Origin: Aromatoleum diolicum
GTDB lineage: Bacteria; Pseudomonadota; Gammaproteobacteria; Burkholderiales; Rhodocyclaceae
Assembly: GCF_012910955.1 (NCBI RefSeq)
Contig: NZ_WTVQ01000048.1
Location: forward strand, 1 to 34,086
DNA: 34,086 bases
Direction of reading: 5' to 3'
Shown here: piece by piece, positions 7,667 through 16,239 of the stretch
How positions within the stretch are numbered: the stretch's first letter is position 1
How the letters are laid out: the number at the start of each line of letters is the position of its first letter
Notes under the pieces: generated by a model
Told to the model about the DNA's origin: nothing
Databases searched by the model: none
Seen by the model: the letters and a program-made list of their open reading frames with translations, nothing else
Made by a program: the position numbers and the translations under genes

Positions 7667-10195
7667 TCACGGCGGGCTGGAGCAGGTGTTGGTCATCCAG
7701 TCCTTGCCCGTGGCCGGATTGGTGTTGTTGGAGGTGCTGCCCTGGCTGTTGGCGATCAGGTTGGTGCCGGTCTTTTGCGCCGATCCGCAGTCGGACTCCA
7801 CCCAGTTCGAGTTCTGGCGGAAGGTGACGATCTTGAGCTTTGCGCGGCGGTAGTACGGCCCTTCGCTGTAGTTGCTGCTGCTGCCACTGATTGCGACCTC
7901 CTTGCTGCCGCTCTGGCCCGCTTCGGCGCCAACATCGTTGAGGTTGACGAGGAACGACTTGTTTTTCCAACCGTGCGGCACCGCGACGTGACACCAGTTG
8001 CACCGCATGCTGCCGACCTTCTCTCGATGATATGAGTGCAGGTCGCCCCGGTCGCTATTGCGGAAACCGGTGGTGCCGCCGCCGTTGGCATATACCGTGG
8101 AATGACATCTGAAGCACAACGCGTTGGTGTCCGGACTGCCGCTGCTGGTGTTCCACGGTCCTTTCAGCAGGAAGTTGTTGGTCGAGCCGTGCGGCCCCCA
8201 CGGGTTGGTTCCGCTCGGCGTGATTGTGCCGGAGGCAGTGGCGTTGCCGTGGCAGTCGGTGCAGTGCATCGTCTGGTTGCCGACGTTGGCGTTCCACGGC
8301 GCGAGCCACGAATTGGCGCTCGCGCCGTTGCGCAGCGCCGTTGTCCGGCCAGTGATATCCATCACCGGATGCCAGGAGCGGTGGTTGTTGGTGTTGTTGC
8401 CGGCGCCGGCATCGGTGCCCTGGCTGCCTGGCGCGCCCTGGTGCGTCACAGGCGCCTGGAATTCGCGCGCCTGATTCGTGTAGCGGGTGTAATTGTTGCG
8501 CTCTGTGGCGGCCGCGGGGGTGCCGGGCGAGGCGAGCTCCGGTCGGCTGTTCCCGCTCGGATAGACGTTGTCGTCCGAGTAAGCGTAGTCCGAGTGGCAT
8601 TTGAGGCACACCTGGTATTCACGCGTCACCCACGTGCTGGCGACCGCAGTGCTGGCGCCTTGGCCGCCGTCGCCGGTCTTTTCGGTAAAACTGTTCGGCA
8701 CGGCGAAGAAGCTGCGTGAGCCGTATACCGGTTCGATGCCGAAGGCGCCGCGCAGCGCGCCGGATGCGAGGTTGCCGTTCGTGCCGCCCGGCGTGTGGGT
8801 GCGTTGGGTGTTCACCCCGGTGCCGTTGAACAGGCTGTTCCGGGTGACACGGTGCGGGTTGTGGCAATCGGTGCACTCGGCGTGGCGGTTGTTGACGTCG
8901 AGCTGGCCGAGCGTCGTGCGTTCTTCGGTGAAGTTGCGGTCCTTGATGTTGTGCGTTTCGACGCCGGATTTCTGTTCGCTGGTGGTGATCGGCATGTGCC
9001 GCAGCAGGCTGAAATCGGTCTTGATGTCGGGAACGCTGCCATTGGCGGTGCCGATGACGCTATTGGCGCTGGTGGTGTGGCACTGGTAACAGGTTTCCTC
9101 GACGGCCGAAACGCTGTTTGGCGAACTGGTGGAGCCGAGCTTGTAGCTGCCGACCCCGGTGCCGCCGCTGCTGCCACTGACGCCTTCGCGCAGCAGTCGG
9201 CGCGTGCCCTGGACGGCGTGGGTGTCGTGGCAGTTGAGACAGGCCGCCTGCCATACCTGGGTGCCGGTGGGGAATTCGCGCAGGGTGGCGGATTCGAGCT
9301 TGTAGGCCTCGTCGGCGATGGTCTGCGAGGCGTGCGAGGACTGTGACCAGGCTGTGCCAAGCTTGTCGTGGCAACCGAGGCAGATCTGATCGATGGCCGG
9401 GTTGAAGTCGCTGCCCGCGGGCTGGGAGGTCTGCAGACGGTTGAGGCGCAGGAATTTGGATGCGTTCAGGTGCGGGTCATGACAGGTCGTGCACTGCACT
9501 TGCCCGGCCCCGCCGGTTCCCGTGTTTTGAAGCGGCAGCAGGGGTTTGTAGCCCGAGCTACGAATGCCGATGACGGTGCCGGTGCCCACCGGGTGGCGCT
9601 GCTGGGCGTCCATCCCGCGCAATTCGCCATCCGTCGTTGCCAGCGTACTGTCGTAGGTGAAGGAGATCGGATGGTCGTTGCTCAGGTTGACGCCGAGGTT
9701 GCGGGTAAAGCCGGAGGTGGCGCCCTGCGGCCCGGCAGGCATCTTCCCCAGATCGGTACCGCTCATGGCCACCGACACGTTGGTTTTTCCGCCCAGTACG
9801 CCGACTGTTCCGAGTGCCATGGTGCCGTCGTGGCAGGACAGGCACAGCTTCGAACTGCCGCCGGGCTGGGACAGAACGCCCCCGAGGATGGTCTGGGCGT
9901 CGAGCGAGTTGGAGGTGTACGTGGTGTAGGTGGCGCTCGAGAGTTCGCGGTTCCACAGCGGCGGTGGCGCGGTCACGTTGGCGGCGTGCGGGGTGTGACA
10001 GAAGACGCAGATCTGGCTTTCGGAGGTGGACTTGACCGATCCGCTTCCCGACGTGGACAGGTTGTGTTTGGTGCTGGCGATGTCTGACTGCTGTGCCGCG
10101 GCAGGGCGGATGTCACCTGCCGCAATGAACAACATGAGCAGGGCAACAGTCAGGACATGCCACAAGCCTAGGGCGAGGGGCGGGCATTTACCCAT
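7667..10195 (-). CDS. Secreted 11-haem c-type cytochrome (paralogue 2)
   Basis: 842 aa from the ATG at 10195, chosen because a well-formed Sec signal peptide (hydrophobic core VLTVALLMLFIAAG, cleavage after PAAA) starts right there. The frame stays open 192 nt further to a GTG at 10387, but that sequence is hydrophilic and not signal-like. Eleven CXXCH motifs follow in the same order as in 1637-4198, with shared blocks: KHNLS, ICVFCHTPH, KLCLSCHDGT, NDHPISF, VQCT-CHDPH, KFLRLNRLQ, CLGCH, AACLNCHDTH, ETCYQCH, ECTDCHNPHRV, NNHRSWHPV and VPHGWKNKSFLVNL. The last haem is at MRCNWCH, followed by about 100 residues with two cysteines. No membrane anchor is visible. It is the upstream member of a cytochrome pair that flanks the LuxE-like and radical SAM genes. 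Periplasmic or extracellular electron transfer is the family expectation. Confidence 0.93.
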   Translation of the reverse strand: MGKCPPLALGLWHVLTVALLMLFIAAGDIRPAAAQQSDIASTKHNLSTSGSGSVKSTSESQICVFCHTPHAANVTAPPPLWNRELSSATYTTYTSNSLDAQTILGGVLSQPGGSSKLCLSCHDGTMALGTVGVLGGKTNVSVAMSGTDLGKMPAGPQGATSGFTRNLGVNLSNDHPISFTYDSTLATTDGELRGMDAQQRHPVGTGTVIGIRSSGYKPLLPLQNTGTGGAGQVQCTTCHDPHLNASKFLRLNRLQTSQPAGSDFNPAIDQICLGCHDKLGTAWSQSSHASQTIADEAYKLESATLREFPTGTQVWQAACLNCHDTHAVQGTRRLLREGVSGSSGGTGVGSYKLGSTSSPNSVSAVEETCYQCHTTSANSVIGTANGSVPDIKTDFSLLRHMPITTSEQKSGVETHNIKDRNFTEERTTLGQLDVNNRHAECTDCHNPHRVTRNSLFNGTGVNTQRTHTPGGTNGNLASGALRGAFGIEPVYGSRSFFAVPNSFTEKTGDGGQGASTAVASTWVTREYQVCLKCHSDYAYSDDNVYPSGNSRPELASPGTPAAATERNNYTRYTNQAREFQAPVTHQGAPGSQGTDAGAGNNTNNHRSWHPVMDITGRTTALRNGASANSWLAPWNANVGNQTMHCTDCHGNATASGTITPSGTNPWGPHGSTNNFLLKGPWNTSSGSPDTNALCFRCHSTVYANGGGTTGFRNSDRGDLHSYHREKVGSMRCNWCHVAVPHGWKNKSFLVNLNDVGAEAGQSGSKEVAISGSSSNYSEGPYYRRAKLKIVTFRQNSNWVESDCGSAQKTGTNLIANSQGSTSNNTNPATGKDWMTNTCSSPP

Positions 10196-10544
10196 GAGCG
10201 CAGTGTGGTTTTCGGTGCGCGCGATACCCCGCCGCCAGGTGCCGGTGCGGCCTGCTGCGTGGGGACTGCGGGGTACGAACTGACTGCGCTTGTCGTCGAT
10301 GTCGGGTTGGTCCATGGCGTTGGAGGGCGCGTTGACCTCTGGGGGCGAGTCACATGTAGCTGGACAAGCGTTGGCGCGGAAAATCACGCTTCCTGTCGAC
10401 TACCGGGTCGCATTGCAAGTTCCGGTCCTCCAGTGTGTCGGATCGGGAGCCGGTCACGCCAGCCTTTGAAACGGCTTTTTTCAATCCATTATCGGGTAGC
10501 GGCACCGGAATGAACAGTGTGGCGCCCCCGCGCGTCCGGCCGCT
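10196..10544. other. 349 bp intergenic region upstream of cytochrome paralogue 2
   Basis: No convincing gene. The region separates the cyclase stop from the cytochrome start, both genes reading leftwards, and must hold the cytochrome promoter or its read-through leader. I saw no FNR-type box here. A short AGCC/GGCT hairpin followed by T6 (10461-10481) reads as a weak terminator on the plus strand, where there is no gene to terminate. The cytochrome frame is open back to a GTG at 10387. Confidence 0.5.
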
Positions 10545-11960
10545 TCAATGGGCAGGGTCGTTCGGGGGCGTTTCGAGGTAGGGAAAATAGTGCCGGTCGG
10601 CGCCGACGAGGTGCTGGGCGACGACTTCGTAGGCGAGGAAGTGGAACACTTCGGCCACAGGCAGGTCGTCGTCGCCGCAGGCCCGATTGAAGAGGTGCGC
10701 GGCTTTCTCCAGCAACCGGGCGTGTTCGACGGCATGGGCATGTCGTCCGGGAAAACTGATTTCAGCGTGCAGCCGCTCTTCATCGGCAAAATGCGCGGCG
10801 ATGTCGTCGACGAGCAGCCGGAGCGCGTCGAGAATCTGCTCGCGCGGGGCGTGGGTCATGACTGCCTGCAACAGCCGATTGGCGTGGTCGAACAGCTGGC
10901 GGTGCTGCCGGTCGACGGTGGCATCGCCACTGCGGTAGGCGTCGCGCCACACCAGCTGTACCGGCGAACATGCCGCGCGTGCGCCGTCGGCGCGGAAGGC
11001 GGACTGCGGGTCGGCGATGACGCCATTGCGCCCCGACGACTTGGCGCGATACATCGCCCGGTCTGCGCGCGACAGCCAGTGATCGAAGCCCTCGCCGCAC
11101 TGGTATTCGGCGACCCCCACGCTGATCGTGACCTGGCGGGCGCTGGAGAGTTGTGTCGCGGCGACGCGCGCGCACAGTTTCTGGGCGAGCTGTTCCGCTT
11201 CGTGGAGCGGGGTGTCGGGGGCGAGCACGATGAATTCTTCCCCGCCCCAGCGGGTGATGGTGTCGGCGCGGCGGATGTCACTGCGGATGCAGCGCACCAG
11301 CTCCACCAGTACGTAGTCGCCGACGGCGTGACCAAAGTGGTCGTTGATGTCCTTGAAATGGTCGATGTCGAGCACCAGCAGCGCAGCCGGGTGGCCGTGG
11401 CGTTCGGCGCGCGACATTTCCAGCAGCGCTGCGTCCTCGAGGTGACGACGATTCCAGGCTCCGGTCAGGCGGTCGGTGTAGGCCAGGCGCTCCATCTGTT
11501 CGAGCGCGCGCAGCAACTCGGCATGGCGCGCTTCGGCGTAGTCGGCTGGATCGATCGGCGTGTCGGTGCGGGCGTGGGCGTCGAGTTCGGTGGCGATCAT
11601 GCCGGTGGCAACGACCTTGCCGTTGTGCGAGCGGATCGGGAAACGCGTCGTGAGGAAGCGTCGCGTGCGCAGGCCGACTTGAGCCTCTTCCTCGGCGTGC
11701 GTGACGCCGTCGCCGGGGGCGCCGCCGATGCGCAGCGCCTGGGGGGTGGACGCGTCGCGCAGGATGTCATCCTCGTGACGACCAAGCAGCGATTCTGCGG
11801 GCAGGCCGAGGACTTTTGCGAAGGCTTCGTTGGCATACCGGTAATCGCCGCCGTTGCCGCGAATGGCGATGAGTGCCGGGGACTGGTCGACCAGCGAATG
11901 CAGGAGCGACGTGCGCGGGTCACCGGCCTTCGCTGCCGGCGATGCTTGCTTTCCGCTCAT
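10545..11960 (-). CDS. PAS-GGDEF-hemerythrin diguanylate cyclase
   Basis: 471 aa, ATG at 11960. Domains in order: PAS (about 20-130), GGDEF (about 155-315) with GGEEF at 239-243 and an RRAD inhibitory I-site at 230-233, then a bacteriohemerythrin domain (about 335-465). The hemerythrin part keeps all seven expected di-iron ligands with family spacing: H353; H390 and E394; H409 and H413; H450 and D455. Cyclase signature residues (LVLDIDHFKDINDHFGH) are intact, so it should make c-di-GMP. The hemerythrin domain is known in this family to bind O2 at the di-iron site, so cyclase output is probably tuned by oxygen or redox state. No transmembrane helix is visible, so it is cytosolic. It is the first gene in the leftward run that leads into the FNR-linked cytochrome cluster, though 349 bp separates it from that cluster. 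Confidence 0.93.
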   Translation of the reverse strand: MSGKQASPAAKAGDPRTSLLHSLVDQSPALIAIRGNGGDYRYANEAFAKVLGLPAESLLGRHEDDILRDASTPQALRIGGAPGDGVTHAEEEAQVGLRTRRFLTTRFPIRSHNGKVVATGMIATELDAHARTDTPIDPADYAEARHAELLRALEQMERLAYTDRLTGAWNRRHLEDAALLEMSRAERHGHPAALLVLDIDHFKDINDHFGHAVGDYVLVELVRCIRSDIRRADTITRWGGEEFIVLAPDTPLHEAEQLAQKLCARVAATQLSSARQVTISVGVAEYQCGEGFDHWLSRADRAMYRAKSSGRNGVIADPQSAFRADGARAACSPVQLVWRDAYRSGDATVDRQHRQLFDHANRLLQAVMTHAPREQILDALRLLVDDIAAHFADEERLHAEISFPGRHAHAVEHARLLEKAAHLFNRACGDDDLPVAEVFHFLAYEVVAQHLVGADRHYFPYLETPPNDPAH

Positions 11961-12264
11961 TCGTGCTTCTCCCCGTGCGTGTGCGAAATACCCGTAATCG
12001 CGAAATGGTTTGCGATTTCGGCGATTTTAGCGGGATCGTGGGGGGATTTGCGTGAATCCGGTCACAAACACCCGGGATGGAAGGGAGTGGCGACGGCAGT
12101 GGTCAAACAGGGGTATAGTCCGGCCCGTTCAAAACCCTCGGGATCGCTCGCTTGTTCGCGGATTCGACCGGCTTCTTCGCCAATGCTGTCGCCATGTTGC
12201 CGTCCCGGTCGGGCGGGGTGAGCGCGCGCGTGCGCGTGCAGTCTTGCGTGCGGGGGGAAGGCGT
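11961..12264. other. 304 bp divergent intergenic region
   Basis: This lies between the hemerythrin cyclase (minus) and the GT9 gene (plus). A plus-strand -10-like TATAGT is at 12114-12119 without a recognisable -35. A 6 bp inverted repeat AATCGC/GCGATT at 11996-12001 and 12012-12017 sits near the cyclase start. The GT9 frame is open upstream from 12052, but the sequence there is Arg-rich and poorly protein-like. A 38-codon frame that begins at a TTG (12152) and whose TGA overlaps the GT9 start codon is also open. I do not call either as a gene. Confidence 0.4.
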
Positions 12265-13545
12265 GTGATCGGGCACGAGACCATGCGGCGCCTCGACCGC
12301 TTCTGCGGTATGCCTGCCTGCCTGCTGCTGACGGCACTGCGCCGTGTGCGGGGGCTGGTGCGTGGGCAGGATCGGCACGGCCGGCAGGCGGTGCGGCGCG
12401 TGCTGTTCGTGCAGCTGGCGGAGTCGGGCAGCATGGTCCTGGCCGACCCGGCGATGCGGGATCTGGCGACGCGTAGCGGTGCCCAGCTGTATTGCCTGAC
12501 CTTTGCGCACAATCGCGCCAGTCTGGCGATTACCGGCACGGTGCCGGAGGCCCACGTGTTCACGATCCGGACCGGTTCTGCACGTGAAATTCTGGGTGAC
12601 GCCGGGCGTTTTCTGCGCTGGGTGCGGCGGACGCGCATCGACGCGATCGTCGACCTCGAACTGTTTTCGTGCCTGACCGCAGTGCTGTGCCTGCTGACCG
12701 GCGTGGCGCGGCGGGTCGGGTTTCACCGCTTCGACGGCGCGGGCTTGTATCGCGGCGATCTCTATTCGCATCCGGTGGCTTTCAACCCGCAGCTGCACAT
12801 GGCGCAGAACTATCTCCTGCTGGTTGAAGCGCTGTTCGGCGTCGCGACGCCTCCCGCGCCGCGCGTGCCGACGGCGGCGCTGGAGCCGCGCGTGCATCGG
12901 CGGGCGATCAGTGCCGTCGAACTGGACGCCGTGCGCAAGCGTCTCGCCGATTGTCTGCCACCGGGCGCCGAAGCAAATGAGCGTCTGGTACTGGTGAATG
13001 CCAACGCAAGCGCATTGCTGCCGCAGCGGCGCTGGCCGCAGGAGCATTTCGTGGCACTGGTGCGCAGCGTGCTTGAACATTTTGCCGACGTTCGTGTACT
13101 GCTCATCGGGGCGGCCGAGGATGGCGCGACCACCGGGGCGATCGCGGCACAGCTGGCCGATTCGCGCTGCGTCGATGTCGCGGGACGCTTTGCGCTCGGG
13201 GAGTTGCCGGCGCTCTTCAGTCTGAGCGCGGTGATGGTCAGCAACGACTCCGGGCCGGCGCATTTCGCGGCGGTGACGCCTTTGCCGGTGATCGTGCTGT
13301 TCGGGCCGGAAACGCCGGTGCTGTTCCGCCCGCTCGGCGTGGCGACGGTGCTGAGTGCCGGCCTGGCGTGTTCGCCCTGCGTCAATGCCGGCAACCAGCG
13401 CCGTTCGCGCTGCGCCGACAACCAGTGCATGCAGCGCATTTCGGTCGATGAGGTGTTCGCGGCGCTGTGTCCGGTGCTGGAAGCGCCGGTTGTGCCGAGC
13501 GGGCTTGCGTGCCCGAACGACTTGCGGGAGGCTGCCGGCGTATGA
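12265..13545 (+). CDS. Glycosyltransferase family 9 (heptosyltransferase-like)
   Basis: 426 aa starting at the GTG at 12265, chosen because GGGGGAAGG lies just upstream at good spacing; the frame is open further upstream to 12052 and an ATG lies at 12283. The protein shows the two-lobed GT9 (PF01075) pattern. The N-terminal lobe has VRRVLFVQLAESGSMVLADPA and a LAITGTVPEAHVFTI segment. The C-terminal lobe has LVLVNANASALLPQRRWP, VLLIGAAEDGA, and the signature VSNDSGPAHFAA with FGPETPVLFRPLG. GT9 enzymes move ADP-heptose and related sugars onto LPS core or other glycans. A cysteine-rich stretch (CSPCVNAGNQRRSRCADNQC) follows, as is common in this family. The stop overlaps the next gene's start as ATGA, so the three genes 12265-16165 are translationally linked. 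Acceptor unknown; no other LPS genes are nearby. Confidence 0.88.
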   Translation: MIGHETMRRLDRFCGMPACLLLTALRRVRGLVRGQDRHGRQAVRRVLFVQLAESGSMVLADPAMRDLATRSGAQLYCLTFAHNRASLAITGTVPEAHVFTIRTGSAREILGDAGRFLRWVRRTRIDAIVDLELFSCLTAVLCLLTGVARRVGFHRFDGAGLYRGDLYSHPVAFNPQLHMAQNYLLLVEALFGVATPPAPRVPTAALEPRVHRRAISAVELDAVRKRLADCLPPGAEANERLVLVNANASALLPQRRWPQEHFVALVRSVLEHFADVRVLLIGAAEDGATTGAIAAQLADSRCVDVAGRFALGELPALFSLSAVMVSNDSGPAHFAAVTPLPVIVLFGPETPVLFRPLGVATVLSAGLACSPCVNAGNQRRSRCADNQCMQRISVDEVFAALCPVLEAPVVPSGLACPNDLREAAGV

Positions 13546-14747
13546 TCCCGCGCCGGCGCATTGCCCTGGAAGGGGCGGACCTCGTCGATGCGCTGCGTAC
13601 GCTGTGGGTGTCCCCCGCTCAGGCCGCAGCGCAGGTGGCGGCGTTCGAGCAGGCATTCGCGGCGACGATCGGTGTGTCGCATGCACTCGCCACCGCCAGC
13701 GGGCGTGACGCGCTGGGGCTGATTCTCGATGGCCTGGGACTGAGCGCCGGCGATCAACTGATCATCCCCGCCTACACGCTGGGTGAACTGGTGCCGCTGA
13801 TGCGCGCGCGCGGCATCGAGCCGGTGCCCGCCGATGTCGATCCGCAGACCTTCAATGTGACGGTCGATAGCGTCGCGGTGCGCCTCGGGCCGCGCACGCG
13901 GGGCATTTTCGTGGTGCATCTGCTGGGAGCGCCGTGCGACATTCGCGCCATCTGCGCACTCGGCGATGCGCACGGCCTGCCGGTTATCGAGGATTGCGCG
14001 CACGCGCTGGGCGCGCGGATCGACGGCCGTGCGGCGGGCAGTTTCGGCCGCGCCGCGCTGTTCAGCCTGGAGGCGACCAAGGCCGTGGCGGCGTTCGGGG
14101 GGGGCGTGTTGACGACCGCCGACGACGCGCTCGCGGCTGCGATCCGTGCGCGCCTCGCCGGACGCGAGCGGCGCGAGTGGCCGCCGGTGCGCAAGATGCT
14201 GCTGAAATTCGTCGAAGAGGCAGCGGTGCGCAGTCCCGCCTATGGCGTACTCGCGCGCCTGATGTTCTCGAATCGGCGCGCCGGGGGCTTCGACCGCTTC
14301 TACCGCCGTGCCCATGACCGGGTGCGTGGCACGGCCGCCGCTTTCAGCGCCTTTCAGGCGCGTGTCGGATTGCGCAAACTCGCGCGCGTGGGCGATCGTC
14401 AGCGGCGTTTGAATGCGCAGTGGCAGGCGCTGGCGCAACAGCTGCCGTCGCGCTTTGCCAGCCAGCACCGCGACACCCTGGGTGAGGCGGCGTTCTACAA
14501 TTTTGTCGCGCGCTTCGATGGCGACATCGCCGAGTTGCGCGCGGCGGCGCAGCGCCATGGGCTCGACCTCGGCATCGGTGGCGAGGTGATGGACGACACC
14601 GCATCCATGCTCGGTCTTGCCGACTGCCCGGGAGCCGCCGCTTCGCGCGCCCAGGCGGTGCTGATCCCCCTGTACGAGGGGCTTTCCGAACGCCGGCGCC
14701 GGCGCATGCTCGATATCCTTCATCGCCTTGCGCGGGAACTGCCGTGA
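13542..14747 (+). CDS. DegT/DnrJ/EryC1-family PLP aminotransferase
   Basis: 401 aa, ATG at 13542 overlapping the GT9 stop; a GGGAGG ribosome site lies 10 nt upstream. Fold type I features of the nucleotide-sugar aminotransferase family are present: SGRDALGLIL near residue 53, an IIPAYTLGELV block, the VIEDCAHALGA motif with D151 expected to pair with the pyridine nitrogen, and the Schiff-base lysine K180 in SLEATKAVAAFGGGVL. A C-terminal half rich in arginine includes an FDRFYRRAHDRVRGT segment. Such enzymes install amino groups on keto-sugars or act as PLP-dependent dehydratases or epimerases on sugars. The next gene starts with a GTGA overlap. With GT9 and radical SAM neighbours, an amino-sugar or modified glycan product is likely (inference). 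No sugar dehydratase gene is seen locally. Confidence 0.88.
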   Translation: MIPRRRIALEGADLVDALRTLWVSPAQAAAQVAAFEQAFAATIGVSHALATASGRDALGLILDGLGLSAGDQLIIPAYTLGELVPLMRARGIEPVPADVDPQTFNVTVDSVAVRLGPRTRGIFVVHLLGAPCDIRAICALGDAHGLPVIEDCAHALGARIDGRAAGSFGRAALFSLEATKAVAAFGGGVLTTADDALAAAIRARLAGRERREWPPVRKMLLKFVEEAAVRSPAYGVLARLMFSNRRAGGFDRFYRRAHDRVRGTAAAFSAFQARVGLRKLARVGDRQRRLNAQWQALAQQLPSRFASQHRDTLGEAAFYNFVARFDGDIAELRAAAQRHGLDLGIGGEVMDDTASMLGLADCPGAAASRAQAVLIPLYEGLSERRRRRMLDILHRLARELP

Positions 14748-16165
14748 GTGCGCATGTGCACCCGGTGGTCGTGCTGCGGGTGGACCGCGAGGCCGGGCGC
14801 CACACCGGTCATCCACGCCACCTGCATCCGGCGCTGGACCTGAAATACATCCAGGCGGGGCTGGAGTGCGCGCTAGGCGTGGCGGTGCCTTTGCTCGATG
14901 GCTGGCTGAGTGAATTTTCCGCCGATGCATTCGTCACGCGCGTGCTGGCGCTGCGCCCGCGCTGCGCGGTGATCCGTGGCGTGACCTGGTGCCTGGACGA
15001 GTCGGTGCGTGTCGCCGCCGCCCTGCGTGCCGCCGGGGTGGTGACGATCGCCGTCGGTCAGCAGGTGCAGCATCTGGCACGAGCGGGGTTTGCAGGCTGG
15101 CACGCGGCTTACGATCTGGCGATTCCCGGCGAGCCGGAAGAGGAGGCGCCGCGCCTGGTACAGCGCCTCCTCGCAGGGGAACCGCTGGCGACGTTGCGAC
15201 GCGAATGCCAGCAGCGCATCGCTGCCGGCGAGACGGTGCTGGTGAGCGCCCCGGATGCGCTGCCGCAGGGGCGCGTCGAGCCGGATGAGCTGCGCGCGTA
15301 CGCCTTCCCGTTTCCGGTGCGTGGCCGTCCGGTCTCGCGTTGGGGCTATGTGCTGACGGCCTGGGGCTGCCCGCGCCCGTGCCGGCATTGCACCGCCATC
15401 GTGCGCAAGAGCGTGGGACGCGATTTGCGCGTGCGTGAGGTCAGTGCGGTGGTGGACGAAGTGCTGGCGCTGCAGGCGGCGGGCGCCCAGGCGATTGCGT
15501 TCGAGGACGATTCGCTGCTGGTGCACCGCGGCCGTTTCCTGCAACTGGCGGATGAACTGGTGCGGCGCGACGTGCGCCTGCCGTGGATGGCCAATGCGCG
15601 GCCCGATGAACTCGACGCCGAACGCGTTGCCGCTGCCGCTGCGGCGGGGGCGGTGCTGCTCAAGGTTGGTGTCGATAGCGGCTCGGCACGGCTGATCGAG
15701 CATCTGGGCAAGACCGCCGACGGACCGGGCTGGATCGCCGCCACCGAGACGGCATTCGATCTGCTCGATCGCAGCGGTATCGGTTCCGTGGCGCTGTTCA
15801 TGGTCGGAATGCCTGATGAGACCCTGGCGGATGCCGCGGCGACGCTGGCGCTGGCGCGGCGCATTCGTCCCGATTACCTGCAGATGCAGATCTATCGTGC
15901 CTATCCGGATGTGCCGCTGTGGAGCCAGTTGCCGGAAGGCGCGCGCGCGCGCGGCGCCGAATATCACTACCTGGCGCCGACAAGCAACTGCAGCCGTATT
16001 CCGGCCAGCGAGCTGTTGAGCCTGCAGCGACGCTTTTACCGCAGTTTCTACCTGCGTCCCGCGTTCGTCGGACGCCACCTTGCGCGCCACTGGCGGCATT
16101 ACCTGTCGGCCGACGCGCTCGCGCGCGCACCGGCGGCACTGGCTTATCTGCTGCGCGGTGCGTGA
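14744..16165 (+). CDS. B12-binding-domain radical SAM protein of a glycan-type operon
   Basis: 473 aa from the GTG at 14744, overlapping the aminotransferase stop (GTGA). Residues about 1-150 form an alpha/beta domain like the B12-binding region of this superfamily (VLRVDREAG, an RCAVIRGVTWCLDESVRV segment, GVVTIAVGQQ, DLAIPGEPEEEAPRL). The radical SAM motif CxxxCxxC is at C209, C213 and C216 in AWGCPRPCRHC. Barrel landmarks follow: IAFEDDSLLVHRGRF, WMANARPDEL, LLKVGVDSGSARL and VALFMVGMPDETLADA. A helical C-terminal region contains an RRFYRSFYLRP segment. It differs from the radical SAM protein at 4261-5856 in N-terminal sequence and context. Reaction and substrate cannot be told from sequence. 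A GC hairpin follows the stop. Confidence 0.88.
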   Translation: MSAHVHPVVVLRVDREAGRHTGHPRHLHPALDLKYIQAGLECALGVAVPLLDGWLSEFSADAFVTRVLALRPRCAVIRGVTWCLDESVRVAAALRAAGVVTIAVGQQVQHLARAGFAGWHAAYDLAIPGEPEEEAPRLVQRLLAGEPLATLRRECQQRIAAGETVLVSAPDALPQGRVEPDELRAYAFPFPVRGRPVSRWGYVLTAWGCPRPCRHCTAIVRKSVGRDLRVREVSAVVDEVLALQAAGAQAIAFEDDSLLVHRGRFLQLADELVRRDVRLPWMANARPDELDAERVAAAAAAGAVLLKVGVDSGSARLIEHLGKTADGPGWIAATETAFDLLDRSGIGSVALFMVGMPDETLADAAATLALARRIRPDYLQMQIYRAYPDVPLWSQLPEGARARGAEYHYLAPTSNCSRIPASELLSLQRRFYRSFYLRPAFVGRHLARHWRHYLSADALARAPAALAYLLRGA

Positions 16166-16190
16166 TGTGCGCCTGGTGGCCGGATTGACG

Positions 16191-16216
16191 CGCCGCCCCT
16201 TGGAGGGCGGGCGTTT
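16191..16216 (+). terminator. Terminator-like hairpin after the GT9-DegT-radical SAM operon
   Basis: CCGCCC (16193-16198) and GGGCGG (16205-16210) pair around a 6 nt loop, followed by GCGTTTC. The stem can extend with one bulge. It lies 28-51 nt beyond the radical SAM stop, in the gap between convergent genes, and may serve both strands. Confidence 0.5.
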
Positions 16217-16239
16217 CGCCGGACGATACCGATGAGCGC

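Noticed and set aside
10196-10387. In-frame N-terminal extension of cytochrome paralogue 2 from a GTG at 10387
   Set aside because: The extension is hydrophilic and would bury the clear signal peptide that begins at the ATG at 10195.
12052-12264. Upstream extension of the GT9 frame, and a 38-codon frame (TTG at 12152) ending on the GT9 start codon
   Set aside because: The extension is Arg-rich without protein character, and the GTG at 12265 has a good ribosome site. The small frame has no good start or recognisable product.
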